NCBI GenBank assembly: GCA_903821255.1
Contig: CAIJKT010000541.1
Coordinates: 1 to 11,286, forward strand
Direction: 5' to 3'
Origin: an uncultured Lentisphaeria bacterium
GTDB lineage: Bacteria; Verrucomicrobiota; Lentisphaeria; Victivallales; Victivallaceae
Length of the DNA: 11,286 nucleotides
Part shown: in pieces, positions 1 through 9,000 of the stretch
Numbering within the stretch: the stretch's first letter is position 1
How the letters are laid out: each line of letters opens with the position of its first letter
Made by a program: the position numbers and the translations under genes
The notes under the pieces: model-generated
The model's input: the letters and a program-made list of their open reading frames with translations, nothing else
Told to the model about the DNA's origin: nothing
The model's database searches: none

Positions 1-3000
1 ATTGGCAATACTGAAGTTCACTGTTGTCTTTCCAGGTCTGGTTGACGACAGCGTGATTCCCTTGACGATCAGGTCCGGACGGTTGTCAATAAAGAAAGAA
101 GTGGAACCGGTATTATTGGATTCGCGCATTTCAACCACCTTATCATTGCCGTCCGCCACTACCATAACCGTATTCTTATGGCCGACAGTCACATACTGCG
201 CATCCAGAGTAAAACTGAGCGCCGCCGTCACCGCTTTTGGTGCAAGGTCGCCGTGAACGACCGAACCGACCAGTATATTGTTCCAGTAAACATTTGCGGT
301 AATCGTTCCGGCATTAGTTTTGACTGTGCCGATATTTTGTATCTGGAATTTTATGGTCAGCGGTTTCCAAGCTGTCGTTGTGTCCAGCCATACCTTACTC
401 ACCACCAAATCTACTTTGGAATTGGTTTGCGGCATTTTTACCGGTCCGGTAATTTGTTCCGGGGGAACGTATGTGCCTTTACTGATGTCGAAGCCGTTGC
501 CGAATGCCAGCGTTATATCATCCTTGAATTCGTCCGTCCGTGTATTGGTCAGGCTGGCGCCTTTAGCGTTCTTAATGCCGTTGATGCCGCAAATCAGTTT
601 CACTTTATATAAAATGCCCGTGTAGTTGCCGAAAATAACCAGCTTGCCCGTTCCGGTGATAAACTTCCTGCCGTCCTTGTCGTCGGGATCGGGACCGGTC
701 GGCGGAAAGAATTCGATCTTGTCCGGCGTAAACACCGCGCCGGTTTCATCGGTAATCTGTATGGTATCATTGTTCAATGTTTCAGGAATCACGCCATTCA
801 TGTGCCACGGCAGACCGGGGCTCAATATCGGGATTTCAATGGTCGCTTTATCTATAACCTGCGGATTGGCCGGAATCATCGCTTCATTGACCCTGGGCGC
901 GAACGGCGCGCACTTCGGCTCGAAGACCAGCATGTGAACGGTATGACCTAAACCGCCGCCCATGGGATAATTCCTAAATATGCCCAAACGCGCTTCGCCC
1001 GTGTAAAACCCGTCCAGCATCATGAACATCATCGCTTCCGTCTGCGATGAGCCGCGGTATCCCTGATTCCAAAGGTTTATTTCGGACGCTCCCCAACTCC
1101 AGGCTTCTCCTGAGACACTATAATAATAAGGTCCGCTAAACACACCATGCATGCCTACGTCATAGTTGTTGCCATATGTCATCGTGTCATGGCACACGCC
1201 GCCGCCGTAAGCGCCAAGTCCGAATGCCTGGAAGTCAGCAGCAATGTTCTGTCCAAACTCATAACCATTGGCAGTATAGAGATTACCTTTGCCGTCCAGC
1301 GCTATTCCATTCGTCTTATAAAACAGGTAGTCGGTCGAAAAAACAGACCAGGTTGCTCCGGCGCCATCGGTTGACCGCAACACGGTTCCCGGATAAGTTG
1401 ACAGCGCCATATACATAGTCTTCCCGCTAGTAGAGGGGTCAGCAGCCACATCCCGGATTTTGAAGTCAGGAATTGCTCCACTGCTAACGCTATTCATCGC
1501 GCTGATGTTTATTGTTTCAACCGTGCTTGGGGGGATTGCATTTTCCGTAATGCGCACAATATAATTCTTTTTCTGGCATGTGGAAGGCGTTCCGGCGATC
1601 AGATCCGTGGTATAAATGATATTGCAGCCGACGGTGGCAAGGACAGCCTTTGCCGACGGGACGCCAATAACGTTGCGGATGCAGTCAATAGTTACCGGAC
1701 TTTTGAGATTAGCCGGCGGGGTTGTCATCTCCGGAATTACGGTATCCATATCTATCTGTTCCACCACGGCTTTGGCCGACAGGTCGTACCGGTAAAGAAT
1801 GTTGCCCTTGGAAACCCAGATGGTATTTACTGAGGTTTTGGCCATTTGCGGCAAAATGCCTTTGTTATTGGCGGCGTCAATCACATAAGGCGTGACGCTT
1901 TTGGCACTTTTGCTATATTCAAAAATACTGGAGTCGGCACCGGCAATCTGCGAAGATGTTTTTTTGTAATCGCTATTCGCTCCATTGTAGTAAAATGAAA
2001 AATACACTTTGTCGCTGTCAAACGGGTCGAGGCAGATATCCGCCGCCGCCGCATAATCGCACTGCAATTCCGGAATATCATTCCATGTTTTGGAATTCAA
2101 ATCGTAATACTGGATGCCTTTAAAATGCGCGATCCACATATATTGGGAGTTTTTGTCATAGACCAGTTTTACCACCCGGTTGTTTTTCAGCGGACTGCCG
2201 GGGTCGTTGGCATTTATGTATTTTAAAATATTGCCGTTTGAATCGTAAATCGCGATGCCGCCGCCGTAATTGCGCATGGTTTCGCGGTGGACTTCGTCTG
2301 AGGCGCGCTTGTCAAAACTAATGGCGACGTCAAGCTGGTTTTTCCCGGTGCCGGCCCATAGCTGATTATTAACCGGATCATATCCCACGCAGGTCATGTG
2401 CCGGAATTTCATGTCCGAAGCATCAGTTTTCACATAATTGTTTATAATTTTAGTGGCGAGATTGACTTTCCTGGGGCCTCCGTTGCCGCCATGAGAATTG
2501 TAAGCTGCCGGAAACGAACAGAAGACCGTCAGAATCGAGCCGGGCAGAAAGGTTGCCCCGCGATAAATGAACGGGTAGTCATTGACAAAGTCGTTAATGA
2601 CGTAATAGTGGTTGCCTTTCGGCCACGGAAAAGCCTGTTCCCATCCGACATCGTTCATGAAACTGAACATTACGTCTTTGGCGACTTTATCGAAGGTTTT
2701 TTCAATCTGAATTTGCCCTGCGGCATCGGTTGCGATATCGTTCAGGGTGGTTTTCTGCGCTACCGGATCCCATTCGTCAGGCGGCAGCGGATTCGGCGAA
2801 ACAACATCGATATTGCCGCGCCGGTTGATCTCATCGGCGTTCGTCTGGTCGTAATATGGGGTAACGGTCAACAGTTTCATCTTGCCGTTGGCCTGCTTTT
2901 TGTATGACTCGTAGGCGGGAGCGCCGGTGCTGTCAATGAAATTTTTGATAGAGACAGTACCTAATCCGTCCAGGCGGGCGACAATATAGTATCCGAATTG

Positions 3001-3507
3001 CTTTTGTGAGAATTTTTTGTTCAGCATATCGTTAAAGTAATAGAAATACGGATTGTTGTAAAAAATGCCGGCCACATGCTCCGGATCGCTTGCTGATTTT
3101 GACAAATTATACATTAAAAATACGTCAAACAAATGAAAATTAGATTTATATATCGGGCATGTATATTCGCTGACCGCGTAAAAGGGAATGCCGCGGGTCA
3201 GCACGATGTAGTTGATCTTGTCCGTCAGGTTATTTTTGGACATATAAGATTTGATTGTCGCCAGCGCCACCCATTTTTCAGCAATGGACATTCTGGCGCC
3301 GTCAACCCCGGCCTTGACGCTGATGCTGCAAACATTCGCATCCGGCAGGTGACGCGCCGCCTTGAAGTACGCGCCAATCTCCTGGGACTCCGGCGACTGG
3401 GTGTTTACCACCAGCAGCACGTCATTGTAAGACGGCATTGCAAACGAGCTTATTGCGAGAACAGCTATAAATGACACCATAACAAATTGACTCAGCGTTT
3501 TCATCAT
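1..3507 (-). CDS. Secreted TIGR03790-like protein with inserted beta-propeller, Ig-like and CARDB domains (3' end outside window)
   Basis: The minus-strand frame is open without a stop from 3507 to base 1, giving at least 1169 residues. A signal peptide covers residues 1-23, with probable cleavage after SSFA. Residues about 29-345 match the TIGR03790 pattern: a VLLVVNTQSPES strand, then LPGS near 321 and SHGG near 340. Residues about 375-755 read as a beta-propeller, with LWAGTG near 384, PLKNNRVVKLVYD followed by MWIAHFKGIQYYDL near 455, and later WVSKGNILYRYDL and VLRSTDGAGATW. Residues about 763-870 resemble the missing second half of TIGR03790, with GAYGGGV, an NQGYRGSSQTEAMM segment and EPKCAPFAP. 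An Ig-like (Big_5/SbsA-like) domain follows at about 875-1000, a CARDB domain at 1031-1135, and the start of a second CARDB from about 1138. ATG codons at 3507 and 3504 both fit the GGAG at 3513-3516 (5 or 8 bases); I chose the first. The biochemical role is unknown; a surface or secreted binding or processing protein is inferred. I saw no convincing promoter directly upstream. Confidence 0.85.
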   Translation of the reverse strand, partial: MMKTLSQFVMVSFIAVLAISSFAMPSYNDVLLVVNTQSPESQEIGAYFKAARHLPDANVCSISVKAGVDGARMSIAEKWVALATIKSYMSKNNLTDKINYIVLTRGIPFYAVSEYTCPIYKSNFHLFDVFLMYNLSKSASDPEHVAGIFYNNPYFYYFNDMLNKKFSQKQFGYYIVARLDGLGTVSIKNFIDSTGAPAYESYKKQANGKMKLLTVTPYYDQTNADEINRRGNIDVVSPNPLPPDEWDPVAQKTTLNDIATDAAGQIQIEKTFDKVAKDVMFSFMNDVGWEQAFPWPKGNHYYVINDFVNDYPFIYRGATFLPGSILTVFCSFPAAYNSHGGNGGPRKVNLATKIINNYVKTDASDMKFRHMTCVGYDPVNNQLWAGTGKNQLDVAISFDKRASDEVHRETMRNYGGGIAIYDSNGNILKYINANDPGSPLKNNRVVKLVYDKNSQYMWIAHFKGIQYYDLNSKTWNDIPELQCDYAAAADICLDPFDSDKVYFSFYYNGANSDYKKTSSQIAGADSSIFEYSKSAKSVTPYVIDAANNKGILPQMAKTSVNTIWVSKGNILYRYDLSAKAVVEQIDMDTVIPEMTTPPANLKSPVTIDCIRNVIGVPSAKAVLATVGCNIIYTTDLIAGTPSTCQKKNYIVRITENAIPPSTVETINISAMNSVSSGAIPDFKIRDVAADPSTSGKTMYMALSTYPGTVLRSTDGAGATWSVFSTDYLFYKTNGIALDGKGNLYTANGYEFGQNIAADFQAFGLGAYGGGVCHDTMTYGNNYDVGMHGVFSGPYYYSVSGEAWSWGASEINLWNQGYRGSSQTEAMMFMMLDGFYTGEARLGIFRNYPMGGGLGHTVHMLVFEPKCAPFAPRVNEAMIPANPQVIDKATIEIPILSPGLPWHMNGVIPETLNNDTIQITDETGAVFTPDKIEFFPPTGPDPDDKDGRKFITGTGKLVIFGNYTGILYKVKLICGINGIKNAKGASLTNTRTDEFKDDITLAFGNGFDISKGTYVPPEQITGPVKMPQTNSKVDLVVSKVWLDTTTAWKPLTIKFQIQNIGTVKTNAGTITANVYWNNILVGSVVHGDLAPKAVTAALSFTLDAQYVTVGHKNTVMVVADGNDKVVEMRESNNTGSTSFFIDNRPDLIVKGITLSSTRPGKTTVNFSIAN

Positions 3508-3746
3508 GATCGCTCCGCTTTAAAGTTTATAGTTTTTTGCTTCAATGTCTTAAAATTCATTTAGATCAAAATAGACTTAGGCGATTATTGCTTCTCTTTT
3601 GTTTTCTCCTGCTGATCCAATTGCAATTTCTGTTTGCTTCCAACTGTTTTGCCGAAGTTAGCGAACCCAATTTTGACAGACATAACTATTTGATATTTAG
3701 CGCCTGTCCGTAAAAATATAAGTTTTACGGACGGGCCCTAATTATT
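3508..3746. other. Intergenic spacer with hairpin and a doubtful 32-codon frame
   Basis: This 239-base spacer separates the 725-residue hydrolase from the TIGR03790-like gene. It is AT-rich and holds the hairpin at 3702-3736 and a minus-strand frame, ATG at 3683 to TAA at 3585, of 32 residues that is rich in lysine and glutamine and has no ribosome binding site. A TATAAA lies about 20 bases before the GGAG of the downstream gene but has no good -35 partner, so I do not call a promoter. Confidence 0.5.
3702..3736 (-). terminator. Hairpin just after the 725-residue hydrolase gene, terminator-like
   Basis: Arms GTCCGTAAAA (3706-3715) and TTTTACGGAC (3723-3732) are perfectly complementary across a 7-base loop, and three more G-C pairs close it after one mismatch. 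It begins 10 bases past the TGA of the upstream gene, the usual place for a 3'-end structure. A U-run does not follow on the minus strand, so it may be a transcript-stabilising hairpin rather than a strict intrinsic terminator. Confidence 0.55.
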
Positions 3747-5924
3747 TCAAATTGGCTTTTCAACGATTAGAATGCCTGCTTCGCAAAATTCCGGAATTTC
3801 AATTGACAGCGTGTTTCCCGATCTGCGGCCTGTGATATTTTTCCCGCCATTGAAGCTGATGGAGTGCCATTTGATTTTTGTTTCTATTTTCTCGTTTTCT
3901 TCCAGCGTCACCAGGATGACCCTGGGATTCCCGGCATTCCAGTATTTATAGGACATCAGCGAATCCTTCACAAAAAACGGGATTGCATATCCCCCGTCCC
4001 GCCGGTGAAAGATATTGCCGTCCAAACCACCCGGAAAAGTTACCGCCTTTGAACGAAGCACCCAGCGCCGGCCGCGGAGATTTTCCAGAAGCGGAAGATA
4101 TTTACGGTACAATTCAAGCGTGTCTTCGGGCGGCATTTCGGGAGGGTTGAAGCTGTCAGCATGATGCCACGGGGTCGATGGAAAAGCTCCGTATTTAAGA
4201 CAGGCTTTTAAGACCCTTTCCATATCCTCGGCCAAGGCATTGTATGTCAATACCATCACCGGCTTGTTCAGACAGGCGTATGAATATTTTGCCAGTCCGG
4301 AGAGACTTCCTTCACTCATAATGCCGTCAGCATACTTCATGACCTCAAAATTATAAGGCCCGTTGGCAAAGCAGGTTTTGTTGCGCGCACGAAGCTTTTC
4401 AGCTATTTCTTTCATCATTCCCAGTGATGCGGCATGGGTGTCATATACAGGAGTATTATTGATCATGCTTCTGCCGTCATCCCTGCCGGTGTCATAAGCA
4501 TGGTAACACATCTGGTCTATGAACAGTCCGTCCAGGTCGGGATATTGATCAAAAAGTTCATCAACCTGTGTTAAAACAAATTTGCCCCATTCCGTGTCAG
4601 GGTCCGGGTTCATAGTCATGTTTCCGCGTTTGCCGTCCCTGAACGTCCACGCCTTGCGCAAACCCTGCGGATCTTTGATAATCGAATCCGGAAATCTTTT
4701 TTGAGCAAGGCGCGCGTCGCATTCCCCGTAATTGAAATAGACGAACGAGGCGACGCCGTGTTTCTTTAACATTTTCAGATATTTGCGGATTTTCTCCTTA
4801 GTCAGGCCCCGGATAATCTTATCCGGTTCCTTTGCCGACCAGAGCATATCAAAATCCCAGTTCTCCGCTTCCGGCACATGATCGCCGAAAATGGGATTAT
4901 ACAGTACTTCCGTCCATTTCAGGTTCATGTTTTTTACCCAGGACCGGATGGTTTTTTCCGGCACAGTCGGGACTCCGTAAAACATCGTGCCCTCCTGCTC
5001 CACAATGCGTTCATTATTGGGCGTGAAATAGTCATGGTAGTTTTTTTCAAACCACCCCAGGGCGTTCCGCCAGTCGCCGCGATGCGGGTACAGGATCAGG
5101 CTTAAACGCCATTCTTTTCCCTTCCGCAACCCGATATTGTTATACTGCAATTTTAGGACGCTGTTTTCCTTGTCGACAACAAATACCGTTTCGGGCTTGA
5201 GCTCTTCAGGCGGAGCCATGAGCGCCATCCCGACATCGTGGACGTCAGAGAAAACATCTATCAGGGGCAAAGGGATTCCCGCCCCCGCATTGACGGAACA
5301 ATAAGGAAAATGATGCACATACCATGATGCCTGGGAATGTCCCCATCCGCCGGCTTCGCCGAAATTGAACGGCGCATTTTCCAGAGGCGCCCATACCTGC
5401 CAGCCTTTCGGGAAAAAACCGCCGTTGACGGAACGGAATACCGGCAATTGATATTCAAACTTCAGCGAACGTTCTTCCTCGCCGGGGCACAATTTCAACA
5501 GCACATCCCAGCGCAAACAGTCTTTTTCCACCCGGTATTCATTGCTCAGGGTAAACGGCGCGTTGTCAAAAAATTTCTGCTGGACTATTTCTACAGCCGC
5601 GCCGCTTTTCTTTATTTTCGGGATCGAGCAACTCAACTCGCTGCCTTTGTCGCTCCAAGCTATTTTCCTGGGTTCATGATAAAATACCGTTGAAGGGCCG
5701 AACTGATCGAAAAAACACGTCCCTGTCAATTCGTCTTTTATCCTTATCCCTGCCTGGTTTTCAAACACCGGTTTCCCATAGAAAACATCATTCCATTGTC
5801 CGTGTTCGGAATCAAATAACCGGAAATTGCCGAGCATTCCAGTCTTGCGTAAAATAGTAAAACTGAATTTGTCAGTGCTTAATTCTATCCCTGCCGGATT
5901 CTTCTTTACGTTGACACTTTCCAT
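3747..5924 (-). CDS. Putative cytoplasmic glycoside hydrolase, unclassified TIM-barrel family
   Basis: The product has 725 residues and no signal peptide or membrane segment, so it probably acts in the cytoplasm on imported oligosaccharides. Residues 1-300 form a beta-rich domain like the mutarotase-type sandwich in front of several alpha-glycosidase barrels. That domain closes with WRLSLILYPHRGDWRNALGW (272-291), a junction seen in GH36/DUF6259-like proteins. Residues about 310-620 read as a TIM barrel: FVYFNYGECDARL (394-406), MTMNPDPDTEWGKFV (436-450), DLDGLFIDQMCYH (463-475), CFANGPYN (518-525) and IMSEGS (535-540). Asp470, at the end of a barrel strand, and Glu538 are the best catalytic candidates. 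Residues about 625-725 are a C-terminal beta-sandwich ending in EAGILIVEKPI. The ATG at 5924 has an AAGGA 9 bases upstream (5934-5938). It follows the secreted hydrolase by 116 bases, suggesting work on the same sugar. The hydrolase-like fold is fairly secure; substrate and exact family are not. Confidence 0.75.
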   Translation of the reverse strand: MESVNVKKNPAGIELSTDKFSFTILRKTGMLGNFRLFDSEHGQWNDVFYGKPVFENQAGIRIKDELTGTCFFDQFGPSTVFYHEPRKIAWSDKGSELSCSIPKIKKSGAAVEIVQQKFFDNAPFTLSNEYRVEKDCLRWDVLLKLCPGEEERSLKFEYQLPVFRSVNGGFFPKGWQVWAPLENAPFNFGEAGGWGHSQASWYVHHFPYCSVNAGAGIPLPLIDVFSDVHDVGMALMAPPEELKPETVFVVDKENSVLKLQYNNIGLRKGKEWRLSLILYPHRGDWRNALGWFEKNYHDYFTPNNERIVEQEGTMFYGVPTVPEKTIRSWVKNMNLKWTEVLYNPIFGDHVPEAENWDFDMLWSAKEPDKIIRGLTKEKIRKYLKMLKKHGVASFVYFNYGECDARLAQKRFPDSIIKDPQGLRKAWTFRDGKRGNMTMNPDPDTEWGKFVLTQVDELFDQYPDLDGLFIDQMCYHAYDTGRDDGRSMINNTPVYDTHAASLGMMKEIAEKLRARNKTCFANGPYNFEVMKYADGIMSEGSLSGLAKYSYACLNKPVMVLTYNALAEDMERVLKACLKYGAFPSTPWHHADSFNPPEMPPEDTLELYRKYLPLLENLRGRRWVLRSKAVTFPGGLDGNIFHRRDGGYAIPFFVKDSLMSYKYWNAGNPRVILVTLEENEKIETKIKWHSISFNGGKNITGRRSGNTLSIEIPEFCEAGILIVEKPI

Positions 5925-5962
5925 CTGTAGTTGTCCTTATAATTTTTCTGAAATTAAGGTTC

Positions 5963-5996
5963 ATGAACTACGCCGTAAAACGGCGGGGCAGTTCAT
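5963..5996 (-). terminator. Nested hairpin between the two hydrolase genes
   Basis: An outer stem pairs ATGAACT (5963-5969) with AGTTCAT (5990-5996). An inner stem pairs CGCCGT (5971-5976) with ACGGCG (5980-5985) around a 3-base loop. The two are joined by a 1-versus-4-base internal loop, about 13 pairs in all. It lies 44 bases after the stop of the 1163-residue gene. No U-run follows, so it could be a 3'-end stabiliser or processing site as well as a terminator. The sequence TAAAACGGCG is also repeated directly at 5976-5985 and 5997-6006. Confidence 0.5.
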
Positions 5997-6040
5997 TAAA
6001 ACGGCGAACCGGTTACCGGGATGTCCGCCGCTGTCACGAG

Positions 6041-9000
6041 TCATTCTATTTCGTACACATGGCGGGCATACCCTCCAAAGTTATCTTTAAGCCGCCCATC
6101 CTCGATCTTTATGGTCCTGTCTTCGAAAAGGACTTTCACCGACCGGACTGCGGCCCCTCTGCCTAAGTCGAAGGTCTCCTCCAATGGCGATTCGATAGTA
6201 TTGACGGTTATCAGATACGTCTTTCCCCCATGACTTTTCTGGAGGCAATGAATGGGCGAGTTCGCAGTCGCCGGTTTGACGTCCTGCCGGACATCCGGGG
6301 CAAGGATGACCGGAGCCAACTGCCGCAATTCCGCGTTGACTGCGCCAATCCTGTTCCACAACGGGACATACACCGGCTTGTGGGAGTATTGCCAAATGCC
6401 TTTCGCGTGATGGACTACAGCCATGTACGCCATGCAGGACTCCTCGTCCGGGGTCGGTTCCCTGGCCCAAATGTCGCCGCTGAACGCCTGCAGGACAATC
6501 CACAAAGGTTTTTTATGGTTGGTGAGCGTCAGGGCTGTGTCAGCGTATTCGCCCACAAGAGTGATGGGAAGCCTCGGCACCGGGTAGGGGTCCACGGACA
6601 CCACGTCATTAATTGCGGAAAATTCGGCAGTCGGCTTGGGATCGGCGTTGACAAGCCAGACGACATGGTCAGGATCCAATTGTTTCACAAGCGCGTATAC
6701 CGCCCCGACTTTCTTGACCCAATCGGCGCCGGCCGGTTCGTCGGCGGAATACCATCCCCAAAGAGCCGGATGCGTTTTGAAGGTCTCGACAATCAGTTTG
6801 ACGGCATCCGTTTGTTCCTGCAATTCGGCGGGCGTTTTGCGAAGCTTCTTCCAGCCGTTGAAGTAAGTGTTACTCAAGTCTATAAAAACACCGAGCCCGT
6901 TCTTCTGGGCAGCGTCCAGATACGATTTGACGGCTTTCATGTCCAGGGGACCGCGCTCTCCGCCGCAAAACCAGAATGTATAATGCAGGAGAATAACGCA
7001 GTTGAATCCCTTGTCGCGCACCTCCTTCAAATCTTCCTCTTTGGGCGGACCGTAAAGGCCGATTGGAAAAAACCGGGCCGCTGTTGAGTCCGCCATCTGG
7101 GACGGCGATGCCGGGACAATCTCTTGTTTCAAAGGTGCGGCGATTGAGTCGGCCGCAGGCAGTTCCTCCGCTTGCTCCGTCCCGATTTTCACCAGTCCGA
7201 ATTTTGCCGGATTATGGAAACTGCCGTAGGTGGCCGACCAGCAACTGTTCTTGTCGCCGGTGGTGATGGTTCTGCACAGGTTAAGGCCTATTGTCCGGCC
7301 CTTGTTAGCGGCAAGGATATCTTTAAGCGGAATAGCGATCTCGACTGTCCAGGAGCCGGAGTCGTGCGCCGTTTTTACCTGCCAGTCGCAATTCCACTCT
7401 TTGGGCGTGTTGCCGAACGCCTTGGCGTATCGGGCGCCCAGCGGCCCCACGGCCAGATGATAATAGTTCTTGAGGTCATGGTTAGGGTCCAGGAATATCT
7501 CGACGCAGTCGCCTTTGAACACATCTTTTCCATGCGTTTCAGCGGCAGCCAGCGTCTTCACTATGTCTGGGTCCTGGCATCGCATACCAATGTAAAGGTT
7601 GTCCCCGTTGCACAACAGGCGGCATGACGTTTTCTCCTGCGAAAAGCGCGAGGCGTCAAGCGTGATGAAGTCAGGAATAATCTCGGCTTCCGCCCAGCAG
7701 GAGTCATCCAGTTTTCCGTCCATAACGGGAGCGGCGGCGGATCGCTTCACAGTGAGTGACGGCACCCCGCGCCGCGCCAGCAGTGCGGGATTGAAAGAGC
7801 TTTTTTCAGGTTTTGCGGACGACAAATCCTGCACGGCGCATCTGTAGGGCAATGCTTGTTGTCCCTGCTCGACCTGGGCGGCGTCGAACCATACCGTCGC
7901 CCCGTCGCCTTTCACGTCCTTGGCGCGTAAATATAATATGTTCGAAACTTTCGGCGTGACGAATGAGTATCGTTCCCACTTCTCACTCAGTTCCCGCTTC
8001 TCGTTCCCGTAATAGACAGGGAGGCCCGGCGTGTCGCTCTTCATGTAAATGGAAAAAACGTATGGAGTTCCCGATTCCGGAAGATCGCCGGATCCTCCGC
8101 GTTGGCCGATCATCGTGAAGAATATCTGTTGTTTCAGGCTGATGCAGCCGCCTGACGCCGGAATTCTGACTTTCAAGCTTTGTCTGCCATGAAAAGCGGT
8201 GGTCGCGTCAATTCCGAAGAAGCCGCCGTCGCGCAGTCCGCAACCGGCAATTTTCTGGTCTTGACGCCCCTCATCCTCCCAGCTTGTGGTCCAGTAATCC
8301 GGCATTCCAGAATATTCACCTTCGCCGGCGTTGGCGGCCACTTCGAAGCTGCTATTCCTCACCAGATTATTGGCCTGCGCCGACTGCTGTTTGTCCGGCA
8401 TGCTTGAGCCGGGAGATTCCGTGAATCCGCCGTCATCGTTCCTGACATAACGCAGACAACTTTTTTCCAATGGCGTCCATCCCGACTTCACCAGTTTTTT
8501 ATCCGCGCCTGTTTTTATGAAAGCATCCCATTTGTAGCTCTGACAGACAGGAGAATTGGCGCTGCTGGACAGCTTGCGTTCGGGCGCCTCAATGCGGCAC
8601 TTTCCGGATTTGTCAAGTTCCTGTTCGGTCAGCACGGCGCCGCTAGAATCCGAGGCGACAAGCAAAACCTGTGCGCCCGGCAGAGGATTTCCGTCCTTGC
8701 CGGCGACTTCTATCCCGACGGAGCGGGTCACAATCACTGACGTTTTCGTCTGGAACCTCGGATCTTTGTTCTTGTCGAACGCTATCTTGGCGACATCCGC
8801 CGCCGGATCCAGCAAAGTTACGGACGTGTCCGCGCCGCCGTATGCCACTCTGACGGGGAATGCCACATTTGAAACACGCAAATCGCATATTTTTATCGAG
8901 GATGAGTCGTTATGAAATATGCCGGAGGAGTAATTGCCGCCATTGCCGGTGATAGACAAACCTTCTATGTCGGCGGCAACAGGAAACCTGAGCATAAGCC

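Noticed and set aside
178..937. Several plus-strand frames of 100-144 codons at 178-612, 320-625 and 626-937
   Set aside because: They are antisense to the Ig-like and CARDB parts of the left-hand gene, which reads through continuously with recognisable domains.
1881..2081. 66-codon minus-strand frame
   Set aside because: It is an out-of-frame shadow on the same strand within the propeller part of the left-hand gene.
2398..2907. 169-codon plus-strand frame
   Set aside because: It is antisense to the TIGR03790-like region and has no family features or plausible ribosome binding site.
6230..7087. 285-codon plus-strand open frame
   Set aside because: It lies fully antisense to the barrel of the secreted hydrolase, whose motifs are clear. 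It contains no recognisable domain and is a by-product of the GC-rich codons opposite.
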